This document shows, piece after piece, positions 25,683-34,866 of a stretch of 64,000 nt of DNA. The notes below the pieces were generated by a model. The model did no database searches. It had not been told where the DNA came from and saw only the letters and a program-made list of their open reading frames with translations. The stretch is from the NCBI RefSeq assembly GCF_900106015.1, contig NZ_LT629797.1:2232001-2296000 (forward strand). Reading direction: 5' to 3'. Position numbers and translations under genes: made by a program. The stretch is from Pseudomonas sihuiensis. Lineage in GTDB: Bacteria; Pseudomonadota; Gammaproteobacteria; Pseudomonadales; Pseudomonadaceae. The number at the start of each line of letters is the position of its first letter. The stretch's first letter is position 1.

Positions 25683-26924
25683 ATGGCGGGCAAAGAAAGC
25701 AGGAAGACGGGTTATACGGGCATCGAAATCCACGGAAACTCGATCCGCGTCTATTTCATGTACAAGGGCGTCCGACATCGGCACACCCTGGGCATCGAAC
25801 CAACGAAGGCCAACCTCAAGCACGCGGCAGGCTTGCGCAGCGCAGCCCTGTTCGCACTGAGATCTGGTAACTACAACGAAGCCGATTTCTTCCCGCATTC
25901 CCGTCCGGCAGAGACGCTTGCCGTTGCCGGCAAGCGCTTGGACGATCTCTGTGATCGCTACAAACCGCTCAAGGCAGTGGATCTCACGCCGGAGACAGAG
26001 TCGCGGTACGAGATTGCGCTGAATACTTGCCTAGAGCTCATCGGCCGCAACCGCCAAGTCAACACCCTACTGCCCGAGGACATACAAAAGCTAAGAGTGG
26101 ACCTGATCGCCACGCGCGCGGTTTCGACGGTCAACCACTACCTCGCCACTTTTGCCGGTTTCCTCTACTGGTGCGAGAACAACGGCTACTGCGGCGAACT
26201 CGGCAAACATTGCACCCGCTTTACCAAGAGCAACAAGGAGCCCGATCCGCTCACTCTCGAAGAGTTCAATGCCCTCATCGAGAAAGGTTGTCTGCACCCG
26301 ATCGACAAGGCGGCCGTCACGCTCGCCGTCTACACCGGCCTACGGCCTGGCGAGTTGCTTGCATTGGCCGTTGAAGATGTGGCTCCAGATTTCAGCAAGA
26401 TCAAAGTGCGGCGTTCGATTACGCAATCGGCCACATTCAAGGTGCCCAAGACCAAGAAGGATCGCACCGTGCTGTTGTATCCACCGGCGCGCGAGGCCCT
26501 GAAGATCCTCGTCGCCGATGCCGAACAACGCAATGCGGCAGAGCTGCGGGTCTGGCTCAACCGTCACGAATCCCGCACCGACCGAGTGCGGGTTCTGCTA
26601 TCACCGAAAACCCAGGCACGCAAAAAGGACGTGAACGATTATTTCGTACCAAGCGCCTGGAACAGCAAGTGGGCCAACCTGATCCGGCGATCAGGCATCC
26701 GGCCACGCCCGCCCTACCAAACCCGGCACACCTATGCCTGCTGGAACCTGACTGCACGTGGAAACTTGGCGTTCATCGCCAACCAGATGGGCCACAGCGA
26801 CTACTCCATGCTTGTGAAGGTGTACGCTCGCTGGATTGACTCGGAGTCCCCCAGGGAGTTGGAGCGTATATGGGAAGGCATGCTGAGCATGGCTAGGAAT
26901 ACTCCTGAGAAGCTGGCAGCTTGA
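25683..26924 (+). CDS. int: Tyrosine recombinase/integrase with DUF3596-type arm-binding N-terminus
   Basis: The product has 413 residues: an N-terminal arm-type domain (about 8-40: TGIEIHGNSIRVYFMYKGVR), a SAM-like core-binding domain (about 80-180) and the catalytic domain. Catalytic residues visible are the Arg in YTGLRPGELLAL (about 223), the box II Arg in PYQTRHTY, the His in QMGHSDYSM and the Tyr in VKVYARWI. In box II the first His is replaced by Tyr (YQTR), as in other members I know of this subfamily. A GGAGG box sits 7 bases before ATG 25683. The gene is complete, so site-specific integration or excision looks possible. It sits at the element's right end, 780 bases before mutS. Confidence 0.9.
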   Translation: MAGKESRKTGYTGIEIHGNSIRVYFMYKGVRHRHTLGIEPTKANLKHAAGLRSAALFALRSGNYNEADFFPHSRPAETLAVAGKRLDDLCDRYKPLKAVDLTPETESRYEIALNTCLELIGRNRQVNTLLPEDIQKLRVDLIATRAVSTVNHYLATFAGFLYWCENNGYCGELGKHCTRFTKSNKEPDPLTLEEFNALIEKGCLHPIDKAAVTLAVYTGLRPGELLALAVEDVAPDFSKIKVRRSITQSATFKVPKTKKDRTVLLYPPAREALKILVADAEQRNAAELRVWLNRHESRTDRVRVLLSPKTQARKKDVNDYFVPSAWNSKWANLIRRSGIRPRPPYQTRHTYACWNLTARGNLAFIANQMGHSDYSMLVKVYARWIDSESPRELERIWEGMLSMARNTPEKLAA

Positions 26925-27210
26925 ACTTCTGCGAGCTGCGTCCTCGCGCTTCCTTCCAGCGAAGATAGTTAGCGATCCGATGCCACCACTCAGGTCGCCG
27001 AGAAGCATTGCATCGGCGACCGCATCAACTACTTTTGAGACGCTGAAGAGAAAGTGCTGTGATTCCGTCATGGATCCACGGGGCCCTCTTGCAGCGTAAA
27101 CCCCACATGGTTTCACTGACGATTAGCCTAGCCAGTACGCGCGTTGAGCATATAATTCGGCCGCATTCTTATGGCCTGCGCTGTTGCAGCGCTTGGATAA
27201 CCGGCACTCT
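26925..27210. other. Integrase-mutS-side spacer; probable home of the right attachment site
   Basis: No gene is apparent. A TATAAT hexamer lies at 27151-27156, and a short hairpin GCGCTG/CAGCGC (27178-27183 and 27187-27192) precedes the small regulator gene. No tRNA end is visible. Attachment sites of such elements often lie beside int. A matching direct repeat outside this window would define it; none is evident within it. Confidence 0.4.
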
Positions 27211-27435
27211 ATGAACTCCCCACTGAAGTCACAAAGCCCCACGCCGGCCGCCATCCGGAAAGCTCGCGTCACAGCTGGGCTAACCCAGACGAAAGCGGCT
27301 CAGGCGGTTCAGGCCTCGCTGCGCGCCTGGCAGCAATGGGAGGCGGGCGACCGCACGATGCCACCCGGTCTTTTCGAGCTGTTCATGCTGAAGACCGGAC
27401 AATGGTCGCTCGATGACCATGACGTGACACAGTGA
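27211..27435 (+). CDS. Small XRE-type helix-turn-helix protein
   Basis: The product has 74 residues, almost all of it one Cro/CI-like HTH: AAIRKARVTAGLTQTKAAQAVQ then SLRAWQQWEAGDRTMPPGLFELF. Similar one-domain regulators accompany phages and phage-tail bacteriocin clusters. A TATAAT-like box lies 55 bases upstream, but the ribosome site is weak. An in-frame start 9 codons earlier is possible. Its stop overlaps the next frame (GTGA). It may be a remnant regulator of an earlier insertion next to mutS or part of the present element. Confidence 0.6.
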   Translation: MNSPLKSQSPTPAAIRKARVTAGLTQTKAAQAVQASLRAWQQWEAGDRTMPPGLFELFMLKTGQWSLDDHDVTQ

Positions 27436-27692
27436 CCCTCAAGGATAGTCTCGTGCCAATACGACTAGGCGAACTAACCCCAGTTTCGAAACCACGCCAA
27501 GCGCCTGGAGTGCTCAACAGGAGCATCAGCCCCGATCCGTTGAGCGGAGAGCGCTATTCGAAGCGCGAAAAGGTCAATGCCCAGTGGAGAGCTTCAGCGT
27601 CCCTGAGGGAGCTGGAGCACATCGGGTGGGGCAAGCACGTCGCGGCGAGATTACCCCAAATCTGCCCCAGCAGTCAGACAAACGAATTATAA
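27432..27692 (+). CDS. Hypothetical 86-residue ORF before mutS
   Basis: This open frame starts at a GTG that overlaps the HTH gene stop and ends 13 bases before mutS. The product is Arg/Ser-rich with no motif I recognise, and the GTG has no clear ribosome site. The overlap with the upstream gene is the only support. It may be a decayed gene or non-coding leader. Confidence 0.3.
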   Translation: MTLKDSLVPIRLGELTPVSKPRQAPGVLNRSISPDPLSGERYSKREKVNAQWRASASLRELEHIGWGKHVAARLPQICPSSQTNEL

Positions 27693-27705
27693 GCGATTGA
27701 TTTTA

Positions 27706-30279
27706 ATGACTAAAATTGACCTTTCATCACACACACCGATGATGCAGCAGTACTGGAAGCTGAAGAACCAGCACCCGGATCAGTTGATGTTCTATCGCAT
27801 GGGTGACTTCTACGAGATTTTCTACGAAGACGCGAAGAAAGCAGCCAAGCTGCTCGACATCACCCTGACCGCACGCGGCCAGTCGGCCGGCCAATCGATC
27901 CCCATGTGCGGCATTCCTTTCCATTCGCTCGAGGGCTACCTGGCCAAGCTGGTCAAGCTCGGCGAATCGGTGGTGATCTGCGAACAGATCGGCGACCCGG
28001 CCACCAGCAAGGGGCCGGTGGAGCGTCAGGTGGTGCGTATCATCACCCCCGGCACCATCAGCGACGAAGCCCTGCTCGATGAGCACCGCGACAACCTGCT
28101 TGCTGCAGTCCTCGGTGATGAGCGCCTGTTTGGTCTGGCCGTGCTGGACATCACCAGCGGCCGCTTCAGCGTGCAGGAGATCAAGGGCTGGGAAAATCTG
28201 CTGGCCGAACTGGAGCGCCTCAGCCCCGCCGAACTGCTGATCCCGGACGACTGGCCGCAGGGCCTGCCCGCCGAGAAGCGCAAGGGCTCGCGCCGCCGCG
28301 CCCCCTGGGATTTCGACCGCGACAGCGCCTTCAAGAGCCTGTGCCAGCAATTCAGCACCCAGGATCTGAAAGGCTTCGGCTGCGAGAACCTGACCCTGGC
28401 CATCGGCGCCGCCGGCTGCCTGCTCAGCTATGCCAAGGAAACCCAGCGCACCGCCCTGCCCCACCTGCGCAGCCTGCGTCACGAGCGCCTGGACGACACG
28501 GTGATCCTCGATGGTGCCAGCCGCCGCAACCTGGAGCTGGACATCAACCTCGCCGGCGGCCGCGACAACACCCTGCAATCGGTGATGGATCGCTGCCAGA
28601 CCGCCATGGCCAGCCGCCTGCTGGGCCGTTGGCTGAACCGTCCGTTGCGTGACCGCGCGGTGCTGGAGGCACGCCAGGACGCCATCGCCCGCCTGCTCGA
28701 TGGCTATCGCTTCGAAACGCTGCAGCCGCAGCTCAAGGAAATCGGCGACCTGGAGCGCATCCTCGCCCGTATCGGCCTGCGCAACGCCCGCCCACGCGAC
28801 CTTGCCCGCCTGCGCGACGCCCTGGCGGCACTGCCCGAGCTGCAGCTGGCGATGACCTCGCTGGATACCCCGCACCTGCAACAGCTGGCCAGCAGCATCT
28901 CCACCTACCCGGAGCTGGCCGACCTGCTGGCCCGCGCCATCATCGACAACCCGCCGGCGGTGATCCGTGACGGCGGCGTGCTGAAGACCGGCTATGACGC
29001 CGAGCTGGACGAACTGCAGGCCATGAGCGAGAACGCCGGACAGTTCCTCATGGATCTGGAAGCACGGGAGAAGGAGCGCACCGGCCTAGCCAACCTCAAG
29101 GTCGGCTACAACCGCGTGCACGGCTACTTCATCGAACTGCCGACCAAGCAGGCCGAGTCGGCGCCGGCTGACTACATCCGCCGGCAGACACTCAAAGGTG
29201 CCGAGCGCTTCATCACCCCCGAACTGAAAGAGTTCGAGGACAAAGCGCTGTCGGCCAAGAGCCGCGCCCTGGCCCGCGAAAAGATGCTCTACGACGAGTT
29301 GCTCGAGCGCCTGATCGGCCATCTGGCGCCGCTGCAGGACAGTGCCGCAGCCCTCGCCGAACTGGACGTGCTGAGCAACCTGGCAGAGCGCGCGCTGAAT
29401 CTCGACCTGAACCGCCCACGCTTCGTCGACGAACCGTGCATGCGCATCGACCAGGGCCGTCACCCGGTGGTCGAGCAGGTGCTAACCACGCCCTTCGTGG
29501 CCAACGACCTGGATCTCGACGACAACCGGCGCATGCTGGTCATCACCGGGCCGAACATGGGTGGTAAATCCACCTACATGCGCCAGACCGCACTGATCGT
29601 GCTGCTGGCCCATATCGGCAGCTTCGTGCCGGCGGCGGCCTGCGAACTGTCGCTGGTCGACCGCATCTTCACCCGTATCGGCTCCAGCGATGACCTGGCC
29701 GGCGGCCGCTCCACCTTCATGGTGGAGATGAGCGAAACAGCCAATATTCTGCACAACGCCAGCGAGCGTAGCCTGGTACTGATGGACGAGGTCGGACGTG
29801 GCACCAGCACCTTCGACGGCCTGTCGCTGGCCTGGTCGGCGGCCGAGCACCTGGCGCGCCTGCGCGCCTTCACCCTGTTCGCCACCCACTATTTCGAGCT
29901 GACCGTGCTGCCGGAAAGCGAGCCGGTGGTAGCCAACGTGCACCTCTCGGCCACCGAGCACAACGAGCGTATCGTCTTCCTCCACCACGTTCAGCCAGGC
30001 CCCGCGAGCCAGAGCTACGGCCTGGCCGTAGCGCAACTGGCTGGTGTACCCGGCACGGTGATCAGCCGCGCACGCGAGCACCTGGCGCGCCTGGAGGCCA
30101 CCAGCCTGCCGCACGATCTGCCACGCCAGGCGCCCGGCCAGCCGCAAGCGCCGATGCAGAGTGACCTGTTCGCCAGCGTGCCGCACCCACTGCTGGAGCA
30201 ATTGCACAAGATCAACCCGGATGATCTGACTCCGCGCAAGGCGCTGGAGCTGTTATATACATGGAAGACGCAGATCTAA
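27706..30279 (+). CDS. mutS: DNA mismatch repair protein MutS
   Basis: The product has 857 residues, the normal length. The mismatch-reading motif F-Y-E (GDFYEIF, residues 33-39) is at the N-terminus. The C-terminal ABC-type ATPase has Walker [10 protein letters not shown] (about 615-623), Walker [13 protein letters not shown] and a C-terminal tetramerisation tail ([13 protein letters not shown]). It recognises mispairs and recruits MutL. ATG 27706 is chosen by homology of the following residues ([12 protein letters not shown]). No good Shine-Dalgarno precedes it, and the upstream DNA is AT-rich element-derived sequence, so its expression signals may have been altered by the insertion. Confidence 0.97.
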   Translation: MTKIDLSSHTPMMQQYWKLKNQHPDQLMFYRMGDFYEIFYEDAKKAAKLLDITLTARGQSAGQSIPMCGIPFHSLEGYLAKLVKLGESVVICEQIGDPATSKGPVERQVVRIITPGTISDEALLDEHRDNLLAAVLGDERLFGLAVLDITSGRFSVQEIKGWENLLAELERLSPAELLIPDDWPQGLPAEKRKGSRRRAPWDFDRDSAFKSLCQQFSTQDLKGFGCENLTLAIGAAGCLLSYAKETQRTALPHLRSLRHERLDDTVILDGASRRNLELDINLAGGRDNTLQSVMDRCQTAMASRLLGRWLNRPLRDRAVLEARQDAIARLLDGYRFETLQPQLKEIGDLERILARIGLRNARPRDLARLRDALAALPELQLAMTSLDTPHLQQLASSISTYPELADLLARAIIDNPPAVIRDGGVLKTGYDAELDELQAMSENAGQFLMDLEAREKERTGLANLKVGYNRVHGYFIELPTKQAESAPADYIRRQTLKGAERFITPELKEFEDKALSAKSRALAREKMLYDELLERLIGHLAPLQDSAAALAELDVLSNLAERALNLDLNRPRFVDEPCMRIDQGRHPVVEQVLTTPFVANDLDLDDNRRMLVITGPNMGGKSTYMRQTALIVLLAHIGSFVPAAACELSLVDRIFTRIGSSDDLAGGRSTFMVEMSETANILHNASERSLVLMDEVGRGTSTFDGLSLAWSAAEHLARLRAFTLFATHYFELTVLPESEPVVANVHLSATEHNERIVFLHHVQPGPASQSYGLAVAQLAGVPGTVISRAREHLARLEATSLPHDLPRQAPGQPQAPMQSDLFASVPHPLLEQLHKINPDDLTPRKALELLYTWKTQI

Positions 30280-30418
30280 CGTTCAATACAACAAACTGCT
30301 AGAATCGCGCGCAATTTTACGACCGCCCGGTTTACAGCCTGAGCCGCGGCCACATACAGAGCGCCTGGCAGCCCTTCATAGAAAGGGCCCAAGCCGCCGC
30401 CCGAGGAGAGAATCAGAC

Positions 30419-30742
30419 ATGACCTTCGTCGTCACCGACAACTGCATCAAGTGCAAATACACCGACTGTGTGGAAGTCTGCCCGGTCGACTGCTTTTACG
30501 AAGGCCCGAACTTCCTGGTCATTCACCCGGATGAGTGCATTGATTGCGCCCTGTGCGAGCCGGAGTGCCCTGCGCAGGCGATCTTCTCGGAAGACGAGGT
30601 ACCAGAGGATCAGCAGGAGTTCATCGAACTGAACGCCGATCTGGCCGAAGTGTGGCCGAACATCACCGAGAAGAAAGATGCACTGCCGGACGCCGAAGAG
30701 TGGGATGGCGTGAAGGACAAGCTGCAACACCTGGAGCGCTGA
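30419..30742 (+). CDS. fdxA: 7Fe-8S ferredoxin FdxA
   Basis: The product has 107 residues, binding two Fe-S clusters through Cys 9, 12, 17, 21, 25 in the first motif and Cys 40, 43, 46, 50 in the second ([11 protein letters not shown]), as in the Azotobacter-type seven-iron ferredoxins. A helical acidic C-terminal extension follows. It is a cytoplasmic electron carrier. A GAGGAGA box lies 7 bases before ATG 30419. It lies between mutS and rpoS, as in other Pseudomonas, and ends at its own intrinsic terminator. Confidence 0.96.
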   Translation: MTFVVTDNCIKCKYTDCVEVCPVDCFYEGPNFLVIHPDECIDCALCEPECPAQAIFSEDEVPEDQQEFIELNADLAEVWPNITEKKDALPDAEEWDGVKDKLQHLER

Positions 30743-30758
30743 GTTCGCCCTGAAACAC

Positions 30759-30784
30759 AAAGACCCGCCAAGTGCGGGTCTTTT
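30759..30784 (+). terminator. Intrinsic terminator of fdxA
   Basis: AAAGACCCGC (30759-30768) pairs perfectly with GCGGGTCTTT (30774-30783) around a CAAGT loop and runs into a T-tract. It is 16 bases past the fdxA stop. It sits close to the converging rsmZ terminator. Confidence 0.9.
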
Positions 30785-30839
30785 ACTTTCAGGCTCCGGG
30801 CCGACTGCCCGCCAGGCTGGCGCCACAAACAGCACGCGC

Positions 30840-30972
30840 AAAAAAGGGGCGGCTTGCGCCGCCCACTTTTATTCCCTAATCCCTTTATTTCCCAACTCAT
30901 CATCCTGATGAATCGCTTCTTGCGATGTTCCTGATCATCATCCTGATGATCTGTGCTTGTCCCTGAGCACGG
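30840..30972 (-). ncRNA. rsmZ: Regulatory RNA RsmZ
   Basis: On the minus strand this 133-base stretch carries seven GGA motifs, several in hairpin loops: GTGCT-loop-AGCAC with GGGA, GATCATC/GATGATC with AGGA, and TCATC/GATGA with AGGA. An ATCGC/GCGAT stem and a single-stranded run of GGGA repeats also occur. It ends in a GGGCGGC/GCCGCCC terminator with a T-tract (30840-30865). The location between fdxA and rpoS is that of rsmZ in other pseudomonads. RsmZ titrates RsmA/RsmE (CsrA family) proteins off target mRNAs in the GacS/GacA cascade. Both ends are estimated: the 5' end from the -10 box, the 3' end from the T-run. Confidence 0.92.
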
Positions 30973-30977
30973 GTGTG

Positions 30978-31005
30978 ATATTAGCTGTTACGGGCAGCGG
31001 CACAA
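30978..31005 (-). promoter_or_regulatory. Probable rsmZ promoter
   Basis: On the minus strand a TAATAT box (30978-30983) and a TTGTGC box (31000-31005) are 16 bases apart, placing the start near 30972, directly before the first RsmZ stem-loop. The -35 match is partial, as expected for an activator-dependent promoter. Confidence 0.6.
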
Positions 31006-31120
31006 CCCGGCCAAAATTTATACCGCCTGTTCACTTATCTTATAAAAACCTTATAAAACAATAATTTAAAAACAAATTCAGTAAAAGAGCTGGGTTTTCA
31101 ACACAAACACTGACAACACC

Positions 31121-31138
31121 TGTAAGCGATGACTTACA
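31121..31138. promoter_or_regulatory. GacA upstream activating sequence of rsmZ
   Basis: TGTAAGCGATGACTTACA is a perfect match to the GacA box consensus TGTAAG-N6-CTTACA. It lies about 150-165 bases upstream of the deduced rsmZ start, similar to the spacing at other Pseudomonas rsm genes. Phosphorylated GacA binding here is established for the family; for this site it is inferred. Confidence 0.9.
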
Positions 31139-31147
31139 TGGGTTCGC

Positions 31148-31173
31148 ATAAAAAACCCGGCCGGAGCCGGGTT
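31148..31173 (-). terminator. Intrinsic terminator of rpoS
   Basis: AACCCGGC (31154-31161) pairs with GCCGGGTT (31166-31173). On the minus strand the stem is followed by a run of T. It lies 19 bases after the rpoS stop, between rpoS and the GacA box. Confidence 0.88.
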
Positions 31174-31191
31174 CATGATCGAAGCGAAACC

Positions 31192-32199
31192 TCACTGGAA
31201 CAAGGCGTCGCTGGACAAGCCGTTCTTCTCCAGGATTTCCCGCAGACGCTTGAGCGCCTCAACCTGAATCTGCCGCACCCGCTCGCGGGTCAGGCCGATC
31301 TCCTGCCCCACTTCTTCAAGGGTACAACTTTCATGGCCGCGCAGACCGAAGCGACGCACAACAACTTCCCGTTGTTTGTCGGTCAGGTCGGAGAGCCACT
31401 GATCAATGCTCTGCGACAGATCATCGTCCTGCAACAGTTCGCAGGGATCGGTCGGGCGATCATCGGTCAGGGTGTCGAGCAGCGTCTTGTCCGAATCCGG
31501 ACCAAGCGAGACGTCCACCGAGGACACTCGTTCGTTGAGGCCGAGCATGCGCTTGACCTCGCCCACCGGTTTTTCCAGCAGGTTGGCAATTTCTTCCGCA
31601 GAAGGCTCATGGTCAAGCTTCTGGGTCAGTTCACGAGCTGCACGCAGGTATACGTTGAGCTCCTTGACCACATGAATCGGCAAACGGATGGTTCGCGTCT
31701 GGTTCATGATGGCGCGTTCGATGGTCTGGCGGATCCACCAGGTTGCATAGGTCGAGAAACGGAACCCCCGCTCCGGATCGAATTTTTCCACGGCGCGAAT
31801 CAAGCCGAGGTTGCCCTCCTCGATCAGATCGAGCAGAGAGAGACCACGGTTGACGTAACGCCGAGCGATCTTCACGACCAGGCGCAGGTTGCTCTCGATC
31901 ATGCGTTTGCGCCCGGCAGGATCGCCCTTCTGCGCCAGACGCGCGAAGTGCACTTCCTCTTCGGGAGTGAGCAAGGGAGAGAAACCGATTTCGTTGAGGT
32001 AAAGCTGAGTGGCGTCTAGCGCCCGGGTGTAGTCGATGTATTTGTGCTGCTTGGAGGGGGTGGCGTTCTTGGCCTTGGTACGTGCGACCGGTGCTTCCAC
32101 CTCATCGCCCTGAACCTCGCCGAAAACGATGCCTGGCTCCATGAGGAGCAGTTCATCGTCGACGTCAAACTCCGGCGCTTCTTTTTTGATGAGAGCCAT
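31192..32199 (-). CDS. rpoS: RNA polymerase sigma factor RpoS (sigma 38)
   Basis: The product has 335 residues. Region 1.2 is around [12 protein letters not shown]. Region 2 contains [18 protein letters not shown] and the -10-binding [18 protein letters not shown]. Region 4 ends with the [30 protein letters not shown]. It directs stationary-phase and stress transcription. An AGGGA box precedes ATG 32199. The main rpoS promoter in pseudomonads lies inside the upstream nlpD gene, and the same arrangement is present here. The neighbouring rsmZ on the same strand joins two global regulators in one locus. Confidence 0.97.
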   Translation of the reverse strand: MALIKKEAPEFDVDDELLLMEPGIVFGEVQGDEVEAPVARTKAKNATPSKQHKYIDYTRALDATQLYLNEIGFSPLLTPEEEVHFARLAQKGDPAGRKRMIESNLRLVVKIARRYVNRGLSLLDLIEEGNLGLIRAVEKFDPERGFRFSTYATWWIRQTIERAIMNQTRTIRLPIHVVKELNVYLRAARELTQKLDHEPSAEEIANLLEKPVGEVKRMLGLNERVSSVDVSLGPDSDKTLLDTLTDDRPTDPCELLQDDDLSQSIDQWLSDLTDKQREVVVRRFGLRGHESCTLEEVGQEIGLTRERVRQIQVEALKRLREILEKNGLSSDALFQ

Positions 32200-32300
32200 T
32201 GTTGTTGTCCCTAGCTGAGTTCGACAACAGACTCTGGCGGAACCGTCCTGGCCACACCTGAGCCCGTCCCTCCTACGTGATGGAACGGGTCAGCGACGGA

Positions 32301-33179
32301 TCAACGACGTGGCAGATATTGCAGCGGATCGACAGGTTTACCTTGGCGGCGAATCTCGAAGTGCAGCTTCACCCGGTCGGCCCCTGTGGACCCCATTTCG
32401 GCAATACTTTGCCCGGCTTTGACCTGCTGCCCCTCCCGTACCAACAACCTGCGGTTATGACCGTAAGCACTTACGTAGGTATCGCTGTGTTTGATGATGA
32501 TCAACTCGCCGTAGCCCCGCAAACCACTCCCGGCGTACACCACTGATCCATCAGACGCAGCTAAAACAGGCTGGCCTAATTGCCCTGCGATATCAATGCC
32601 TTTATTCAAACTACCGTTTGAGGAAAAACGACTGATCACTGTGCCCTCGGTTGGCCAGGACCAACCACTGGCCGAGCGACTCACTGGTGTTACTGGCGTA
32701 GTCGCTGGCGTGTTGGCTACCGGCGGGCGGGCGGGCTGAGTTGCAGGCGGCGCAGTCACGGCAACCGGCGGACGACTGGGCACTGGCTGAGTGACAACGG
32801 GCGAGGTGGCCGCAGGCGGTGCCGAAACGACCGGCTGACTGCTGCCCACCGGGCGGTTGTCGAAACGGATCGTCTGACCCACGCGGATCAGATAGGGATC
32901 GCGCAAACCGTTATGAGCAGCGAGTGCCTTCCAATCCCAGCCGAAACGAAAGGCGATCGAATAGAGGGTATCGCCACGCTGCACCACATAGTGGCCATCA
33001 CGTACGGGCTGACGCTGAACCACCGGGGCACGCCCCTGATTCTGGCCACGGTCGACCACCTGTACGCCACCCGGTGGCGAGCTGACGCAACCGGCCAACG
33101 CGGAGGCGGCAAGCATGGCGAGCGGCAGGCGAAACGCTGCAACTGCGCGGACTAGCACGTGAAGGACGGTGAAACTCAC
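32301..33179 (-). CDS. nlpD: Murein hydrolase activator NlpD (LysM and M23 domains)
   Basis: This 292-residue lipoprotein has a signal with lipobox ALAGC (Cys about 31). A LysM domain follows (about 63-108: YVVQRGDTLYSIAFRFG), then a Pro/Thr/Val-rich linker (about 112-165) and an M23/LytM domain (about 170-290). The LytM zinc ligands are degenerate, as in NlpD activators that switch on amidases at division instead of cutting murein. The start is GTG 33179, with GGAG about 7 bases upstream; a second GTG 7 codons in lacks a ribosome site. rpoS follows after 101 bases. Confidence 0.93.
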   Translation of the reverse strand: MSFTVLHVLVRAVAAFRLPLAMLAASALAGCVSSPPGGVQVVDRGQNQGRAPVVQRQPVRDGHYVVQRGDTLYSIAFRFGWDWKALAAHNGLRDPYLIRVGQTIRFDNRPVGSSQPVVSAPPAATSPVVTQPVPSRPPVAVTAPPATQPARPPVANTPATTPVTPVSRSASGWSWPTEGTVISRFSSNGSLNKGIDIAGQLGQPVLAASDGSVVYAGSGLRGYGELIIIKHSDTYVSAYGHNRRLLVREGQQVKAGQSIAEMGSTGADRVKLHFEIRRQGKPVDPLQYLPRR

Positions 33180-33227
33180 CCAACTGCTCCCTGAATGATT
33201 CCGAGTACGGCGCCCATTGTGCCGTAT

Positions 33228-34166
33228 TTATTCGGTGCGACCAGTATCGAGCGCCTGACGACCAGCCAGCCACTCCAGGCCAAGCACCAAGGCGATACCG
33301 CCGATTGCCAATACCACGGCAAGCAAGAGCTGTGGGTCCTGGCCACTGATTTCTGCAAAATGCCCCGGTAGCAGATTGCTCTGCAGCAGCGGCACCTGCT
33401 CACCTTTACTGTCGATACGCCAGCTCAGGGTCTCCTTCCAGGGCCAGACCTTGTTCAGCGAACCCAGCATCAGGCCGACCAGAAACGCCAGACTGAGGTC
33501 ACGCCAACGTGACAGCAGCCAACTGAGCAGACGCGCGAAACTGAGAATGCCAACCAGGCAGCCGCTGGCGAACACCGCCATGACCAGCAGATCGAGGTCC
33601 TTGACCGCACCCAGCACCACCGAATAGAGGCCGAGCAGAAGCAGGATGAAGCTGCCCGAGATACCCGGCAGAATCATCGCGCAGATGGCGATGGCACCGG
33701 CCAGGAACAGGGTTGGCAGATCACTACCCCACTGCATCGGAGCGGCAACGGTGATCCAGTAGGCGAAAGCCAGGCCAAGCAGAAAACTCACCGCCCGGCT
33801 CCAGTTCCAGCGAATGATCTCTCGCCCGACCATATAGGTAGACACCAGAATCAGGCCGAAGAAGAACGACCATACCGGAATCGGATGGTACTCAAGCAGA
33901 TAGGTGATCAGCCGCGCGAGTGTGAGAATGCTGGTCAGGATGCCGCACAGCAGCACCAGCAGGAACGTCGCGTTGGCCATCTGCCAGGCATCCTTGATGC
34001 GGCCCCGCAGCAGCAGCAGGAACGCTTCGGGAATGCTGGCGATGGAGCGCAGCAGCTCGTCATAGATACCACTGATAAAAGCGATGGTGCCGCCGGAAAC
34101 GCCGGGCACGACATCTGCAGCGCCCATCGCCAAGCCCTTGGCATAGAGCAGAAAATATTTCTTCAT
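33228..34166 (-). CDS. popT: DUF368/PopT-family undecaprenyl-phosphate translocase
   Basis: This polytopic membrane protein has 312 residues with about eight to nine helices. The DUF368 signature MGAADVVPGVSGGTIAFISG is at residues about 14-33 and is echoed in the second half by MILPGISGSFILLLLGLY. DUF368 proteins were identified as PopT, which return the carrier lipid undecaprenyl phosphate to the cytoplasmic face for reuse in peptidoglycan and O-antigen synthesis. ATG 34166 has a GAAGGA box; an upstream in-frame start is not supported. The gene lies between pcm (25-base gap) and nlpD (48-base gap). The family is firm; the function is by homology. Confidence 0.87.
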   Translation of the reverse strand: MKKYFLLYAKGLAMGAADVVPGVSGGTIAFISGIYDELLRSIASIPEAFLLLLRGRIKDAWQMANATFLLVLLCGILTSILTLARLITYLLEYHPIPVWSFFFGLILVSTYMVGREIIRWNWSRAVSFLLGLAFAYWITVAAPMQWGSDLPTLFLAGAIAICAMILPGISGSFILLLLGLYSVVLGAVKDLDLLVMAVFASGCLVGILSFARLLSWLLSRWRDLSLAFLVGLMLGSLNKVWPWKETLSWRIDSKGEQVPLLQSNLLPGHFAEISGQDPQLLLAVVLAIGGIALVLGLEWLAGRQALDTGRTE

Positions 34167-34191
34167 GGATCCTTCCGCTGCGAAAAAGCGA

Positions 34192-34866
34192 TCAAGCCAG
34201 CGGCCCGTTGAGTAGCGGCACGAAGCGCACCGCATCGAGCACGTGACGGGAAAAACCACCCTCTTCACGCACGATCAGCAGCAGTTGCTGCACATCGCCA
34301 CTGCCGACCGGAATGACCAGACGTCCGCCTGGAGCCAGTTGATCGAGCAAGGCCTGCGGCACTTGCGCGGCGGCGGCGGTGACAATGATGCCGTTGTACG
34401 GACCGAGCGCGTTCCAACCTTCCCAGCCATCACCCCAGCGAAAGACCACGTTGCGCAGCTTGAGTTCGGCCAGACGCTCCTTGGCACGGTCCTGCAGCAC
34501 CTGAATACGCTCGACCGAAAACACTCGCTCGACCAATTGCGCCAGCACGGCGGTCTGGTAACCAGAACCGGTACCGATTTCCAGCACCTTGTCCAGCGGG
34601 CCCGCCGCCAACAGCAGCTCGGTCATGCGCCCAACCATGTATGGCTGGGAAATGGTCTGGTTATGGCCGATGGGCAGCGCGGTGTCTTCATAGGCGCGGT
34701 GCGCCAGGGCTTCGTCGACGAACAGATGACGCGGCGTACGGCGGATCACTTCCAGTACCCGCGCGTTGGACAGCCCTTCCTCATAGAGACGCTGGATCAA
34801 TCGTTCGCGGGTGCGCTGCGAGGTCATGCCGATCCCGCTGCGCTGCATCTCGTCCTGTCCGCGCAT
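34192..34866 (-). CDS. pcm: Protein-L-isoaspartate O-methyltransferase
   Basis: This product has 224 residues (211 if it begins at the internal [10 protein letters not shown]). SAM-binding motif I is [13 protein letters not shown], preceded by the family signature [17 protein letters not shown]. It methylates isoaspartyl residues to start repair of aged proteins. The longer start shares a base with the surE stop (TGATG), and GGAGGG lies about 9 bases before it, so I keep it. The order surE-pcm-nlpD-rpoS is conserved in proteobacteria and ties protein repair to stationary phase. Confidence 0.95.
   Translation of the reverse strand: MRGQDEMQRSGIGMTSQRTRERLIQRLYEEGLSNARVLEVIRRTPRHLFVDEALAHRAYEDTALPIGHNQTISQPYMVGRMTELLLAAGPLDKVLEIGTGSGYQTAVLAQLVERVFSVERIQVLQDRAKERLAELKLRNVVFRWGDGWEGWNALGPYNGIIVTAAAAQVPQALLDQLAPGGRLVIPVGSGDVQQLLLIVREEGGFSRHVLDAVRFVPLLNGPLA

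Noticed and set aside
26691..27116. 141-codon minus-strand frame overlapping the integrase end
   Set aside because: Mostly antisense to int, with no supporting signals.
26925..27210. tRNA or tmRNA gene end as integration target
   Set aside because: No cloverleaf or CCA-ending arm can be drawn from this stretch.
32200..32300. Independent strong promoter for rpoS in the nlpD-rpoS gap
   Set aside because: No convincing -10/-35 pair was found; the main promoter is expected inside nlpD, as in other pseudomonads.
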